Origin: Bacteroidia bacterium
GTDB lineage: Bacteria; Bacteroidota; Bacteroidia; 2-12-FULL-35-15
Assembly: GCA_030654175.1 (NCBI GenBank)
Contig: JAURXZ010000029.1
Location: 1-33,816 of the forward strand
Reading direction: 5' to 3'
Length of the DNA stretch: 33,816 bases
Positions 9,721 to 18,391 of this stretch are shown here, in pieces. The notes under the pieces were generated by a model. That model was given only the letters and a program-made list of their open reading frames with translations. It made no database searches and was not told where the DNA came from. The position numbers and the translations under genes are program-made. The first letter of the stretch is position 1; each line of letters starts with the position of its first letter.

Positions 9721-12195
9721 GTGGAAAAAAAGCAGTATTCGTTTTTTGCAATTATCATATTTTGTGCAAATATGGTTTTAGCATCTCCTTATCCGGAACA
9801 AAAAACATCTCTTACAGGCAATATCAAAGATAAACAAACAGGAGAGGCCCTGCCCGGGGTTACCATTTATATCCCTGATCTAAAAACAGGCGCTGTTTCA
9901 ACTATTGATGGAACGTATAAGATCGAAAATTTGCCGTCAACAAAAATACTTGTTCAGGTAAGTTTTTTAGGATACAAAACTATTATTGAAATGATTGATC
10001 TGTCATCAACAGCATCAAAAGATTTTGTGATGGAAATTTCAATAAAAGAAATAAATGAAGTTGTAGTTACAGGTACATCAAAAGCAACAGAAATAAGGAA
10101 AAGTCCGATCCCAATAGTCGCAATTGATAAAAATCACATCGATCAAAATTTGAATACAAATGTAATTGATGTAATTGCACAACTACCCGGTGTCAGTACT
10201 GTTACTACAGGACCAAATGTGTCAAAACCCTTCATTCGCGGGTTGGGATATAACCGCGTGCTTACCTTGTTTGATGGAGTGCGGCAGGAAGGGCAGCAAT
10301 GGGGCGATGAGCATGGGGTTGAAGTGGATGAATTCTCTGTTGACAGGATAGAGGTGGTGAAAGGGCCTGCCAGTTTAATATATGGTTCAGATGCCTTGGC
10401 TGGAGTTGTTAATTTAATGCCTGCACCGCCAGTTCTTGATGGTATACTTAAAGGAAGCATTTTATCTAATTACCAAACTAATAATGGATTGATAGGTAAT
10501 TCTTTTGCATTGGCCGGAAACAATAACGGATTTGTTTGGGGCGGACGTATTTCGAATAAAATTGCCGGAAATTATCAAAATAAACAGGACGGCCGTGTAT
10601 ATGGTACTTCCTTCAAAGAAACAGATGGCAATGGGTACATTGGGTTAAACAAGCATTGGGGATATTCGCATCTTAAATTTTCTGTTTTCGATGATCTCCA
10701 AAGTATTCCCGATGGAAGCCGGGATTCAACCACACGGAGATTTACGAAACAAATAACAGAAGCAGATTCTGTTCGCCCAATTGTATCTGAAGAGGAATTA
10801 AATTCTTATACTATTCCATTGGTACATCAGCATATTCAGCATTATAAAATTATTTCAACAAGTAATTTTATTATAAATAATAGTAAATTAGGTTTGAATT
10901 TAGGATACCAACAAAATATCCGTAGGGAATTTACGCATCCGCAAAGAGCTGATATTGCAGGTTTGTATCTTATCCTTAATTCATATACCTATGATATAAA
11001 ATATCATTTACCCGAAAAAAATGGTTGGGAAGCAACCATAGGAATTAATGGCATGTACCAGGATAATTCAAATAAAGGGACGGAATTTATCATTCCTGAT
11101 TATACTCTTTTTGATATTGGCCCTTTTGCATTCATAAAAAAATCTTTCAGTAAATTGGATTTAAGTATTGGGCTTCGTTATGATAGTCGTTCTTTTAAGA
11201 ATGAAGAAATGTACATCACACAAAATTCAGAAACCGGTTTTGATATGCAAACCTATATACCTGATACTGTTGGTGCAAGCCATCCGTTTTTAGAATACAT
11301 TCATACTTTTTCAGGATACTCCGGAAGCATTGGAGCAACTTACAGTTTGTCGGATAATTTTTTTATAAAAGCAAATATTGCCAGGGGATATAGAGCACCA
11401 AACATATCCGAAATTTCGTCTAACGGAGTTCATCCCGGAATAAATATTTATCAAATAGGAAACCCGGATTTCAAATCAGAATTAAGTTTACAAGAAGACC
11501 TGGGCCTGTTTTTTTCATCACAACATTTAACGTGCGAATTGGATTTTTTTAATAACAACATTTCAAATTACATTTATAATGAAAAGGTACTAAATGATAA
11601 AGGGCAGGATTCTATTGTTGTTCCCGGAAATCAAACGTTTCAATATCAGGCCGCAATGGCCCAATTGTATGGAGCTGAAGCAAGTATCGACATTCATCCA
11701 CATCCCTTAGATTGGCTGCATTTCGAAAATTCAATCTCAATATTATCTTCGCTTAACAAAGGCGTAAAAGGAATTCCAATTACAGATAGTGCAAAATATT
11801 TACCTTTTATTCCTCCAATGCATACACATACTGAGTTACGTGCAGACATTAAGAAAAAATTCCGGCATTTTTCTTCAGTTTATGTTAAACTGGAAATGGA
11901 ATATTTTGCAAAACAAAACAAAGCTTATTTGGCTTTTAATACCGAAACTGTTACGCCAAGCTATACATTGTTTAATGCAGGTATTGGAGTTGATGTAACG
12001 AACAGATCGGGCAAAGTCCTTTTTAGTTTTCATATGTTAGGAAACAATATTGCCGATGTAACTTATCAAGCGCATTTGAGCAGGTTAAAATATTTTGAAA
12101 ATTATCCCAATAATGGAAGTGGAACTAGTGGAATTTATAATATGGGAAGGAATCTCAGTTTTAAATTGCTCGTACCGATGAATTTTAAAAAATAA
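9721..12195 (+). CDS. TonB-dependent outer-membrane receptor, probable metal uptake
   Basis: An 824-residue protein starting at GTG; the N-terminus is a signal peptide ending around VLASP. A carboxypeptidase-regulatory-like domain (about 29-115; TGEALPGVTIYI, TIDGTYKIENLP) precedes the plug (about 120-235) and the 22-stranded barrel. The plug carries LTLFDGVRQEGQQWGDEHG (181-199) and RIEVVKGPASLIYGSDALAG. A plug with Asp-Glu-His-Gly at this place resembles the zinc/copper receptor group (ZnuD-like) more than siderophore or SusC receptors; this is a judgement from sequence. Histidine clusters IHPHPLDWLHFE and MHTHTEL occur in the barrel part. The His/Cys-rich gene upstream supports metal as substrate. 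There is no SusD partner, so polysaccharide uptake is unlikely. Confidence 0.88.
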   Translation: MEKKQYSFFAIIIFCANMVLASPYPEQKTSLTGNIKDKQTGEALPGVTIYIPDLKTGAVSTIDGTYKIENLPSTKILVQVSFLGYKTIIEMIDLSSTASKDFVMEISIKEINEVVVTGTSKATEIRKSPIPIVAIDKNHIDQNLNTNVIDVIAQLPGVSTVTTGPNVSKPFIRGLGYNRVLTLFDGVRQEGQQWGDEHGVEVDEFSVDRIEVVKGPASLIYGSDALAGVVNLMPAPPVLDGILKGSILSNYQTNNGLIGNSFALAGNNNGFVWGGRISNKIAGNYQNKQDGRVYGTSFKETDGNGYIGLNKHWGYSHLKFSVFDDLQSIPDGSRDSTTRRFTKQITEADSVRPIVSEEELNSYTIPLVHQHIQHYKIISTSNFIINNSKLGLNLGYQQNIRREFTHPQRADIAGLYLILNSYTYDIKYHLPEKNGWEATIGINGMYQDNSNKGTEFIIPDYTLFDIGPFAFIKKSFSKLDLSIGLRYDSRSFKNEEMYITQNSETGFDMQTYIPDTVGASHPFLEYIHTFSGYSGSIGATYSLSDNFFIKANIARGYRAPNISEISSNGVHPGINIYQIGNPDFKSELSLQEDLGLFFSSQHLTCELDFFNNNISNYIYNEKVLNDKGQDSIVVPGNQTFQYQAAMAQLYGAEASIDIHPHPLDWLHFENSISILSSLNKGVKGIPITDSAKYLPFIPPMHTHTELRADIKKKFRHFSSVYVKLEMEYFAKQNKAYLAFNTETVTPSYTLFNAGIGVDVTNRSGKVLFSFHMLGNNIADVTYQAHLSRLKYFENYPNNGSGTSGIYNMGRNLSFKLLVPMNFKK

Positions 12196-12417
12196 TTATA
12201 ATTGTTCTTCATTCCGAAAGTTTAATCAAAGTTTTAGGATCAATTGCTTAATTTCTACAAGTCCGTTATATTCGCTAACTTTTAAATATAAAGGCTTGTT
12301 GATTTTTTTTTGCAGCATGGATACTTTATTGCTTGGCCAAAAGGAGTGGGGACTTGTTTAAAATCTCAACTCAATAAAACAAATATCAGTTTCTTTGATC
12401 TGTTCTTTTCCTTAATC

Positions 12418-13785
12418 TTAATTTTTTTTTCTTCCTCGCCTTGAGCGGTACATATACCGTGCTAATACAACAGCAAGTATAAAAACACAAGCTCCAAGGA
12501 TTAATTCAAGTTGTTTCTTTTTTTTATTGGCTTCTGCAATTATATCCTTCTTTTCCGCTTCAGCAGCTTCATTTTTCTCAAAGTCATAATTAATTAAATC
12601 TTGTGTCGATTTGCTTTGAATTGCTTCCCTGTCAATACTATCTCTATAAAGACCATAAAGTTTATGATGATGATAAGCCGCTTTCCAGTTGCCTTCAATA
12701 CTATCCAATTCTTCCAAAAGGCTATAACTTTCTTTGATCCATTCTTTACTGCCGAGATCAATACTTAAATTCAATGCTTTGTTTAAATAATCCTGTGCTT
12801 CTTTTAATTTCCTTAAATCCAATAGAACATGGCCCATACCTATAAAGGATTCTATTGTGCCTTGTTTATCTCCGGTCGCTTCTCTGATTTTTAATGCTTC
12901 GTGGTAATTATTAAATGACCTGTTCAATAAATCCTTTTGGTCAATAGGTTTTGCTTTATTCGCAGATTTCCCTGTTTGGTTAAGTTCAGGATAATATACT
13001 TGATTCCAATAAATATTTCCAAGGTTATTATATGAAAATGCGGTACCATATTGGTTTCCAATTTCTTTATTGATCATCAATGAAGCAGAATACATTTTTA
13101 GTGCCTCTGAATAATTTCCCTGGCTATTATAGATACGTCCAATATTATTGTAAGAGGCAGCAATACCTTTTTTGTCGTCAATTTTTGAAAATATTTTTAA
13201 GGCAGTGAAGTAGTTCTTTAATGCTTCAGGATAATTGTCAGGATCATCATAAACAAGTCCGATGTTGGTGTAAGAATTTGCTATACCTTCATTATCACCT
13301 ATTTGTTCTCTTAAATTTAAAGAAGCATAATAATTTTTTAATGCTTCTGTATAATTGTTTTGATAATAGTAAATAATACCAATGTTGAGATAGGAGCCTG
13401 CAATGTCTTTCTTGTTTTTCAGCACTTCATTGATCTTTAATGAAGCGATGTAATTTTTTAATGCAAGAGAATAATTACCATTACTGTAATAAATATTTCC
13501 AATATTATTGTAAGCGGAGGCTTTATATTTTTCTGTTACAATGGGGTTTGTCAGTGTCAATGCTTCATTTCCATATTTCAAGCCATTATTATAGTCTCCG
13601 ATATTTCTGTATTCCTCACACAAGGATATTAAATGATTAACCTTGCTGGTATCGGATCGGTCCGCTTTAATAAGCGTTAATAAAGAATCTATTTGTCGGT
13701 TTTGGGCAAATGAAGATAGTCCACTGTGATCAACAAAAGAGAGTAAAAAAAATAAGACAAGTTGTGAAAGATTTTTTATTTTCAT
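12418..13785 (-). CDS. Exported TPR protein with C-terminal membrane anchor, phosphatase-less paralogue
   Basis: A 455-residue protein. Signal peptide (about 1-27), TPR repeats with a regular 40-residue step (about 50-350), a short charged segment, and one membrane helix (about 427-445) followed by RSRRGRKKN and the stop. It is clearly related to the larger gene upstream: AQNRQIDSLLTLIKADRSD here against AQNRNIDSLLTLLKTDKPD there, and the shared EGNWKAAYxHHKL before the helix. It ends just after the helix, where the paralogue continues into coiled coil and SpoIIE phosphatase. One spacer, NQVYYPELNQTGKSANKAK, interrupts the TPR rhythm at about 261-279. It lies 85 bp downstream of the phosphatase gene. 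Function is unknown; competition for the same input or dimer partner is possible. Confidence 0.85.
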   Translation of the reverse strand: MKIKNLSQLVLFFLLSFVDHSGLSSFAQNRQIDSLLTLIKADRSDTSKVNHLISLCEEYRNIGDYNNGLKYGNEALTLTNPIVTEKYKASAYNNIGNIYYSNGNYSLALKNYIASLKINEVLKNKKDIAGSYLNIGIIYYYQNNYTEALKNYYASLNLREQIGDNEGIANSYTNIGLVYDDPDNYPEALKNYFTALKIFSKIDDKKGIAASYNNIGRIYNSQGNYSEALKMYSASLMINKEIGNQYGTAFSYNNLGNIYWNQVYYPELNQTGKSANKAKPIDQKDLLNRSFNNYHEALKIREATGDKQGTIESFIGMGHVLLDLRKLKEAQDYLNKALNLSIDLGSKEWIKESYSLLEELDSIEGNWKAAYHHHKLYGLYRDSIDREAIQSKSTQDLINYDFEKNEAAEAEKKDIIAEANKKKKQLELILGACVFILAVVLARYMYRSRRGRKKN

Positions 13786-13809
13786 TATAAATTCTTCATG
13801 AAGATTAAA

Positions 13810-13817
13810 TAAATATA
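13810..13817 (-). promoter_or_regulatory. Possible -7 element TATATTTA for the short TPR gene
   Basis: On the minus strand TATATTTA (seven of eight positions allowed by TAnnTTTG) lies 24 bases before the ATG at 13785. It would let the short paralogue be transcribed separately from the phosphatase gene. Such matches are frequent in AT-rich DNA. Confidence 0.3.
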
Positions 13818-13870
13818 GAAATTAAAATTCAGCTCTCCTTCAAAAAATTGATTTAATAAATTAAGAATAA

Positions 13871-16117
13871 CTATATCCTAATTCCAATAATTGTAACATC
13901 ATCCACCTGTTCTAAATTTCCTTTCCATAAGCTGAATTCATCAGAAAGTCTTTCTTTTTGCTCCTTCATTGGCAAATGGCTAATACTAATAAGCAATTCT
14001 TTTAATTGTTTCGACATAAACTTTTTACCTTTCGGACCTCCAAACTGGTCAGGCATACCATCCGTTATAACATAAACGATGTCGCCTTTTTCTAATTCTA
14101 TTGTGTGTTGAGTAAAAGGAATTGAATCTTGAGTATGTTTTCCAACAGGCATTTTATCTGGTTCCAGTTCAATGATTTGTTTTTTTCTAACGATCCAAAT
14201 AGGATTGTTTGCGGCTGAAAAAGTTAACTTTCCTCCAGGGGCTTCTCCAATTGAAGAGTTGATATTAAAATCAAAACTGATCAAGCTGCAATCCATTCCA
14301 TCTTTTCCGCCTTCAGCACTTCCGTCATTTGATAAATGTTCGATTATTTTACTGCGGGTATAATTTAATATTTCATTTGGCTCTGTTAATTGTTGCCCTT
14401 TTACAGCTTCGTTTAAACACGAAATATTGAGCATACTCATAATAGCCCCGGGCACTCCATGTCCTGTACTATCTGCGGTTACCAATGCAAAATTGCCATT
14501 TGCCAATGGAGCTGCCCAATAAAAATCTCCACTTACAATATCTTTAGGTTGAAAAAAAATAAAGTAATCTCTGTCGTGATGTATATCCCTTAACAACTTT
14601 TTAGATTCCGATACAAGCCCGGAGTTACCTTTAAATAGATATGCATCCAACATTTTATCGCTTGCCAACAAAGCGCGTTGTATCCTTTGAGCATAGTTGA
14701 TACTATCAGTAATCTCCTTATTTTTTTCTAAAACCATTTCCTTTTGGTGAGAAACTTCATTTTTTTGAAGTTCAATTATTCTCTTTTGTTTACGGGTTAT
14801 TCGAAGGGAGCGGACTACAAATCCTGCAAAAATAAAAACAAGGATCAAAACAATAGATACAAGGATCAAGATCAGTTCCTGCCTTTTTTTATTAGCTGAG
14901 GTTATCGTATCCTTTTTATCCTGTTCTGCTTTTGAGGCTGCTTCTTGTTTCTCAAACTTATTAGTTAATATGATCTCAGTGGTTTTTTTCTTCGTTTCTT
15001 TATTGTCAATACTATCTTTGTAAATAATAAATAGTTTGTGATGCTGATAGGCAGCTTTCCAGTTACCTTCAGTGCTGTCTAATTGAGACAAGCTGTAGTA
15101 GTTAGTTTTAATCCTTTCTATATTTCCAATTTCAGAATTTATTTGCAATGCATCGTTTAAACAATTTCGGGCTTCTTTTAATTTTTTTAATCTTTTGTAC
15201 ACATCGCTAATATTCATAAACGAGGTTGCTATACCACGCTTATCTCCAATATTTTGCCTTATTTTTAATGAAATGAAGTAATTTTTCAATGCCTCAGGAT
15301 ATTTACCTTGATTAAAATAAATAGCTCCGATATTATTGTGTGAAGTTGCAATTCCTTGTTTATGGTCAGTTTCTGTAAATATATTTAATGAGGCGAAGTA
15401 GTTTTTTAATGCTTCCAAAAAATTGCCTTGTGATTGATAAATAATTCCAATGTTGTTATAAGAAAAAGCAATGCCCTTTTTATCTCCAATTTCTTTTAAT
15501 ATCTTTAAGGAAGCGAAGTGGTTTTTTAATGCCTCAGGATTATTTGATTGTGTGTGATAAATAAACCCGATGTTGTTATAAGAATCAGCAATCCCTTGTT
15601 TATCCCCAATTTTTTCCTTTATTTTTAATGACTCAAAGTTGTTTTTTAATGCTTCTGCATAGTTGCCTTGATTAAAATATATAGCTCCGATGTTATTGTA
15701 TGAAGTTGCCACACTCTGTTTATCGCCAATGGCAATCCTTAACTTTAAGGAAGCAAGGTGATTTTCTAGAGCTCCATGATAATTTCCTTGGTCGGAATAA
15801 ATATTTCCAATATAGTTGTAAGCTAAAGCTATGCCTTTAGCCCATCCAATTTTATTGTCAACTGTAAGGCAGCGGGCTAATGCTAGAGCTTTATTTCCAT
15901 ATTTTATGCTATTAACATGTTCTCCAATATCGATATATTCCCGACATAATTTGTTTAAGTGATTTACTTTGTTGGTATCCGGTTTATCTGTTTTGAGTAG
16001 GGTTAGAAGAGAATCAATATTTCGATTTTGAGCAACGGAAACTCCGCTAAAACCTTTAAAGATGAGGACCGATAAAAATAAGGTAAAGGTTAAAAAATAT
16101 TTTATTTTCATTTTCAA
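13871..16117 (-). CDS. TPR sensor with membrane helix and SpoIIE-type PP2C serine phosphatase domain
   Basis: A 748-residue protein. Signal peptide to about residue 29; TPR repeats with a strict 40-residue period from about 95 to 340 (GDKQGIADSYNNIGxIY, EALKNxFxSLKI); membrane helix about 413-436; coiled coil about 437-480 ending DSINYAQRIQRALL; SpoIIE/PP2C domain about 505-748. Metal-binding aspartates are in place: D531 (SGDFYW), D549 (TADSTGHGVPGA), D609 (DGMDCS), D686 (ITDGMPDQ), D739/D740 (VDDVTIIG), so it should be active. The TPR part would be periplasmic and the phosphatase cytoplasmic. Such proteins dephosphorylate anti-anti-sigma-like partners in partner-switching systems; no kinase or STAS protein is seen here. 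A divergent promoter-like site lies at 16169-16176. Confidence 0.92.
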   Translation of the reverse strand: MKMKIKYFLTFTLFLSVLIFKGFSGVSVAQNRNIDSLLTLLKTDKPDTNKVNHLNKLCREYIDIGEHVNSIKYGNKALALARCLTVDNKIGWAKGIALAYNYIGNIYSDQGNYHGALENHLASLKLRIAIGDKQSVATSYNNIGAIYFNQGNYAEALKNNFESLKIKEKIGDKQGIADSYNNIGFIYHTQSNNPEALKNHFASLKILKEIGDKKGIAFSYNNIGIIYQSQGNFLEALKNYFASLNIFTETDHKQGIATSHNNIGAIYFNQGKYPEALKNYFISLKIRQNIGDKRGIATSFMNISDVYKRLKKLKEARNCLNDALQINSEIGNIERIKTNYYSLSQLDSTEGNWKAAYQHHKLFIIYKDSIDNKETKKKTTEIILTNKFEKQEAASKAEQDKKDTITSANKKRQELILILVSIVLILVFIFAGFVVRSLRITRKQKRIIELQKNEVSHQKEMVLEKNKEITDSINYAQRIQRALLASDKMLDAYLFKGNSGLVSESKKLLRDIHHDRDYFIFFQPKDIVSGDFYWAAPLANGNFALVTADSTGHGVPGAIMSMLNISCLNEAVKGQQLTEPNEILNYTRSKIIEHLSNDGSAEGGKDGMDCSLISFDFNINSSIGEAPGGKLTFSAANNPIWIVRKKQIIELEPDKMPVGKHTQDSIPFTQHTIELEKGDIVYVITDGMPDQFGGPKGKKFMSKQLKELLISISHLPMKEQKERLSDEFSLWKGNLEQVDDVTIIGIRI

Positions 16118-16168
16118 TTCTTCAAATAAGGAAAGCTTTTTGATATTAATTCTAAAAACTATTCATCT

Positions 16169-16176
16169 CAAATCTA
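16169..16176 (-). promoter_or_regulatory. -7 element TAGATTTG for the TPR-SpoIIE gene
   Basis: Exact TAnnTTTG match on the minus strand, 51 bases before the ATG at 16117. It sits back to back with a plus-strand element at 16222-16229, so this 128-bp gap is a divergent promoter region. Confidence 0.5.
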
Positions 16177-16221
16177 CCGAAATATATGGAACAAAATGAA
16201 TTCAATACAAACAAAAATTCG

Positions 16222-16229
16222 TACCTTTA
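16222..16229 (+). promoter_or_regulatory. -7-like element TACCTTTA for the lipoprotein pair
   Basis: Matches TAnnTTTG at all but the last base and ends 16 bases before the ATG at 16246, which would give a leader of roughly ten bases. Confidence 0.45.
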
Positions 16230-16245
16230 ATAAAAATAAAATACC

Positions 16246-16635
16246 ATGCGATTTTTTTTTAAATTTTATAAAATAACACTTATCAGTATTTCTGTTTTTT
16301 CAGTATTTGCTTTCAGTTCATGTTACAAGGAAGGCAGCGGAGGGAAGTCGGGCGTTAATGGAAATGTTTCTCACCACGGCCATTTGGTGGCTAATGCTAT
16401 TGTTTATATTAAATATGATGCTGTTGAATTTCCCGGGGCTGATGTATCAAAATACAATGCCTCTGTTACTGCTGATGCCAATGGGCATTATGAATTTAAG
16501 GATCTGCGAAAAGGTGTGTATTACCTATACGCGGTTGGATATGATAATTCAATTATGGAGACGGTAACCGGTGGTACCGGAATAAAACTTAAATACAATA
16601 AAGCAACAAGTTCGGATATTCCGGTATTGGAATAA
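16246..16635 (+). CDS. Small lipoprotein with carboxypeptidase-regulatory-like domain
   Basis: A 129-residue protein. The signal peptide ends in AFSSC, so Cys26 is the lipidated residue. The mature part is a single beta-sandwich of the carboxypeptidase-regulatory/SdrD-B type: GVNGNVSHHGHLVANAIVYI, then TADANGHYEFKDLRKGVYYL and a final strand. It stops 15 bp before the cytochrome/propeller lipoprotein, and the two are likely one operon under the -7-like element at 16222. A binding or scaffolding role next to the redox lipoprotein is a guess. The domain is common, so function cannot be named. Confidence 0.82.
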   Translation: MRFFFKFYKITLISISVFSVFAFSSCYKEGSGGKSGVNGNVSHHGHLVANAIVYIKYDAVEFPGADVSKYNASVTADANGHYEFKDLRKGVYYLYAVGYDNSIMETVTGGTGIKLKYNKATSSDIPVLE

Positions 16636-16650
16636 TAGAATATCATTTCT

Positions 16651-18105
16651 ATGAAAAAACGACTTTACAATTCCTTTGTTATTGGTTCATTTGTGATAAT
16701 TACCTTAAATAGTTGCACCAATGATAAAGGTATCCCCGATTACAATAATTACCCCGATGATATAGGAAAACTTTTTTTTACAAAATGCTCAACACCCGGT
16801 TGCCATACAGATGCCAGCAAGGATGCAGCTGCTGGCTTATCAATGGAAAGTTGGGATAAGTTATTTAATGGGGGGAAAGGAAGTGCCGCAGTTATACCCT
16901 TTCGACATGATTACAGTACCTTGTTTTCATTCACCAACACATTTTCTGATGTGGGTATATCAAATCTACCAACTATGCCCTTCAATAGGACTAATTTATC
17001 CCGTGAGGAGGTTCTGCTATTAAAAAACTGGATAAATGCAGGTGCTCCCAGCCGGGATGGATTTGTTAAATTTTCGGATGATCCAAACCGTAAAAAAATT
17101 TATATCAGCAATCAGGGCTGTGATGTGGTAACCGTCATGGATCAGGAAACTTTATTACCAATGCGCTATATTGATGTAGGAAATACCGGAGGTATCGAAT
17201 CCCCTCATATGATAAAAGTATCTGCTGACGGCCAGTATTGGTACATTGTTTCCATATCAGGAAATTCTTTGCAAAAGTACCGGACCACCGATGATAGTTT
17301 TGTTGGAGAAGCATTTTTAAGTATAAAGAACTGGAACACACTAACCATTAGCAATGACGGGCAAAAAGCTTATGTTATTGATTGGAGTAGCAATGGCGAT
17401 ATTGCTGAAGTGGATCTCACTACTTTTGCAGTAACACATAATATGGGTTATAATTTTCCTCATGGTTCTTGCCTTAATCCTGCCGGGGATACCTTATATG
17501 TAACCCAACAAAACAGCAGCAATAAGTTATATAAAATGCCGGCCAATGATTTATCAGCATTTACGGAAGTAAATTTGTTTACCATACAACCCACGGGTTT
17601 TCTAAATGCACATGAGGTGTTTTTTTCTCCTGATGGAACAAAATATTTTGTTACCTGCCAAGGGACTTCAGAGGTGAGGATTTTCCAACAAGGTACTGAT
17701 CAGTTGCTTGCTATAATTCCTGTTGGCGCATTACCATCTGAAATGAGTGCATCCATGCTTCACAATTATTTATTTGTTTCCTGTCCCGAGGATATCACTT
17801 CCTTCCCCGGTAAAAGAGGCGCCATATGGGTAATTGATATCAATACTAATTCTTTGATAAGCACTATTTACACAGGTCACCAACCGCATGGCTTGGCAGT
17901 TGACGATACTAAAAATCTGGTGTATGTTGCTAACCGAAATGCAACTACTGACGGTCCGGCACCCCATCATTCAGGAGCATGTGGTGGACGGAACGGATAT
18001 GTCTCATTTATTGATATGAGTACTTTAACTCTTTTAAGATCAGGAACAAGCGATAAAAAAGTGGAAGTATCGGTTGATCCTTATTCTGTGGCTGTAAGAC
18101 CGTAA
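16651..18105 (+). CDS. Lipoprotein with cytochrome c-like domain and YVTN beta-propeller
   Basis: A 484-residue protein. The lipobox LNSC puts the lipid on Cys22. Residues about 38-135 form a cytochrome c-like domain: C46-STPG-C51-H52 is a heme motif with four spacer residues (CX4CH) in place of the usual two; Met109 in LPTMPFN is a plausible distal ligand, and LSREEVLLLKNWINAGAP is the usual closing helix. Residues about 145-484 are propeller blades of YVTN type (IYISNQGCDVVTVMDQET, LAVDDTKNLVYVANRN, YVSFIDMSTLTLLRSG). Similar cytochrome-plus-propeller proteins occur in Bacteroidota and Planctomycetes. It may be an outer-surface or periplasmic electron-transfer or substrate-binding protein; the substrate is unknown. 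Cotranscription with the preceding small lipoprotein is likely. Confidence 0.85.
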   Translation: MKKRLYNSFVIGSFVIITLNSCTNDKGIPDYNNYPDDIGKLFFTKCSTPGCHTDASKDAAAGLSMESWDKLFNGGKGSAAVIPFRHDYSTLFSFTNTFSDVGISNLPTMPFNRTNLSREEVLLLKNWINAGAPSRDGFVKFSDDPNRKKIYISNQGCDVVTVMDQETLLPMRYIDVGNTGGIESPHMIKVSADGQYWYIVSISGNSLQKYRTTDDSFVGEAFLSIKNWNTLTISNDGQKAYVIDWSSNGDIAEVDLTTFAVTHNMGYNFPHGSCLNPAGDTLYVTQQNSSNKLYKMPANDLSAFTEVNLFTIQPTGFLNAHEVFFSPDGTKYFVTCQGTSEVRIFQQGTDQLLAIIPVGALPSEMSASMLHNYLFVSCPEDITSFPGKRGAIWVIDINTNSLISTIYTGHQPHGLAVDDTKNLVYVANRNATTDGPAPHHSGACGGRNGYVSFIDMSTLTLLRSGTSDKKVEVSVDPYSVAVRP

Positions 18106-18192
18106 TAAAAAAATAATATGCTGATTAATTGATGTGCTGATGTGAAAATGTGCCTATGTGGTGATTAAGATTTATACATTTTTCATTAGTTC

Positions 18193-18350
18193 ATCAGCAC
18201 ATTAATAAATCAGCACATCAGCACATCAATTTATATTTTTAAATTGGTTGATCAGCACATTAATAAATTAGCCCATCAGCACATCAATTTATATTCTTTA
18301 ATTGGTTGATCAGCACATTAATAAATCAGCACATCAGCACATCAATAAAT
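18193..18350. repeat. 58-bp tandem repeat, three copies (last partial)
   Basis: Copies start at 18193, 18251 and 18309, exactly 58 bp apart; the third is cut short at about 18350. The core is ATCAGCACATTAATAAATCA followed by CACATCAGCACATCAA. Within each copy the short word CAGCACAT recurs. The 16-mer TTGATGTGCTGATGTG at 18129-18144 is the perfect reverse complement of 18214-18229, so the spacer could form a large hairpin. Confidence 0.9.
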
Positions 18351-18359
18351 TTTATTTTC

Positions 18360-18367
18360 TATCTTTG
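18360..18367 (+). promoter_or_regulatory. -7 element TATCTTTG for bioB
   Basis: Exact TAnnTTTG match 24 bases before the ATG at 18392. It decides the bioB start, since the longer frame from 18302 would begin upstream of the promoter inside the tandem repeat. Confidence 0.65.
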
Positions 18368-18391
18368 TATTTCAATCGTAAAAAAACATTT

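Larger units (their letters stand above)
18106..18391 (+). other. Non-coding spacer with tandem and inverted repeats before bioB
   Basis: No gene is supported here. The spacer holds a 58-bp tandem repeat (18193-18350), an inverted copy of its core at 18129-18144, and the bioB promoter-like site at 18360. An open frame running from 18302 into bioB exists only because the repeat happens to be free of stops. Confidence 0.8.

Noticed and set aside
12313-12362. Possible 14-codon peptide MDTLLLGQKEWGLV in the gap after the TonB receptor
   Set aside because: No promoter, leader or homology I can support; too short to call.
12361-12435. Frameshift at the A9 run (12422-12430) having cut off a phosphatase domain from the short TPR gene
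   Set aside because: The alternative frame adds only about 20 codons before a stop, and the 222-bp gap is too short for a SpoIIE domain; true domain loss is more likely.
18193-18350. CRISPR array
   Set aside because: Spacing is regular, but the whole 58-bp unit repeats with no unique spacers, and no cas genes are present.
18302-18391. Extended bioB start within the tandem repeat
   Set aside because: The extra codons are repeat DNA, precede the TATCTTTG promoter element, and are not part of the biotin synthase family.
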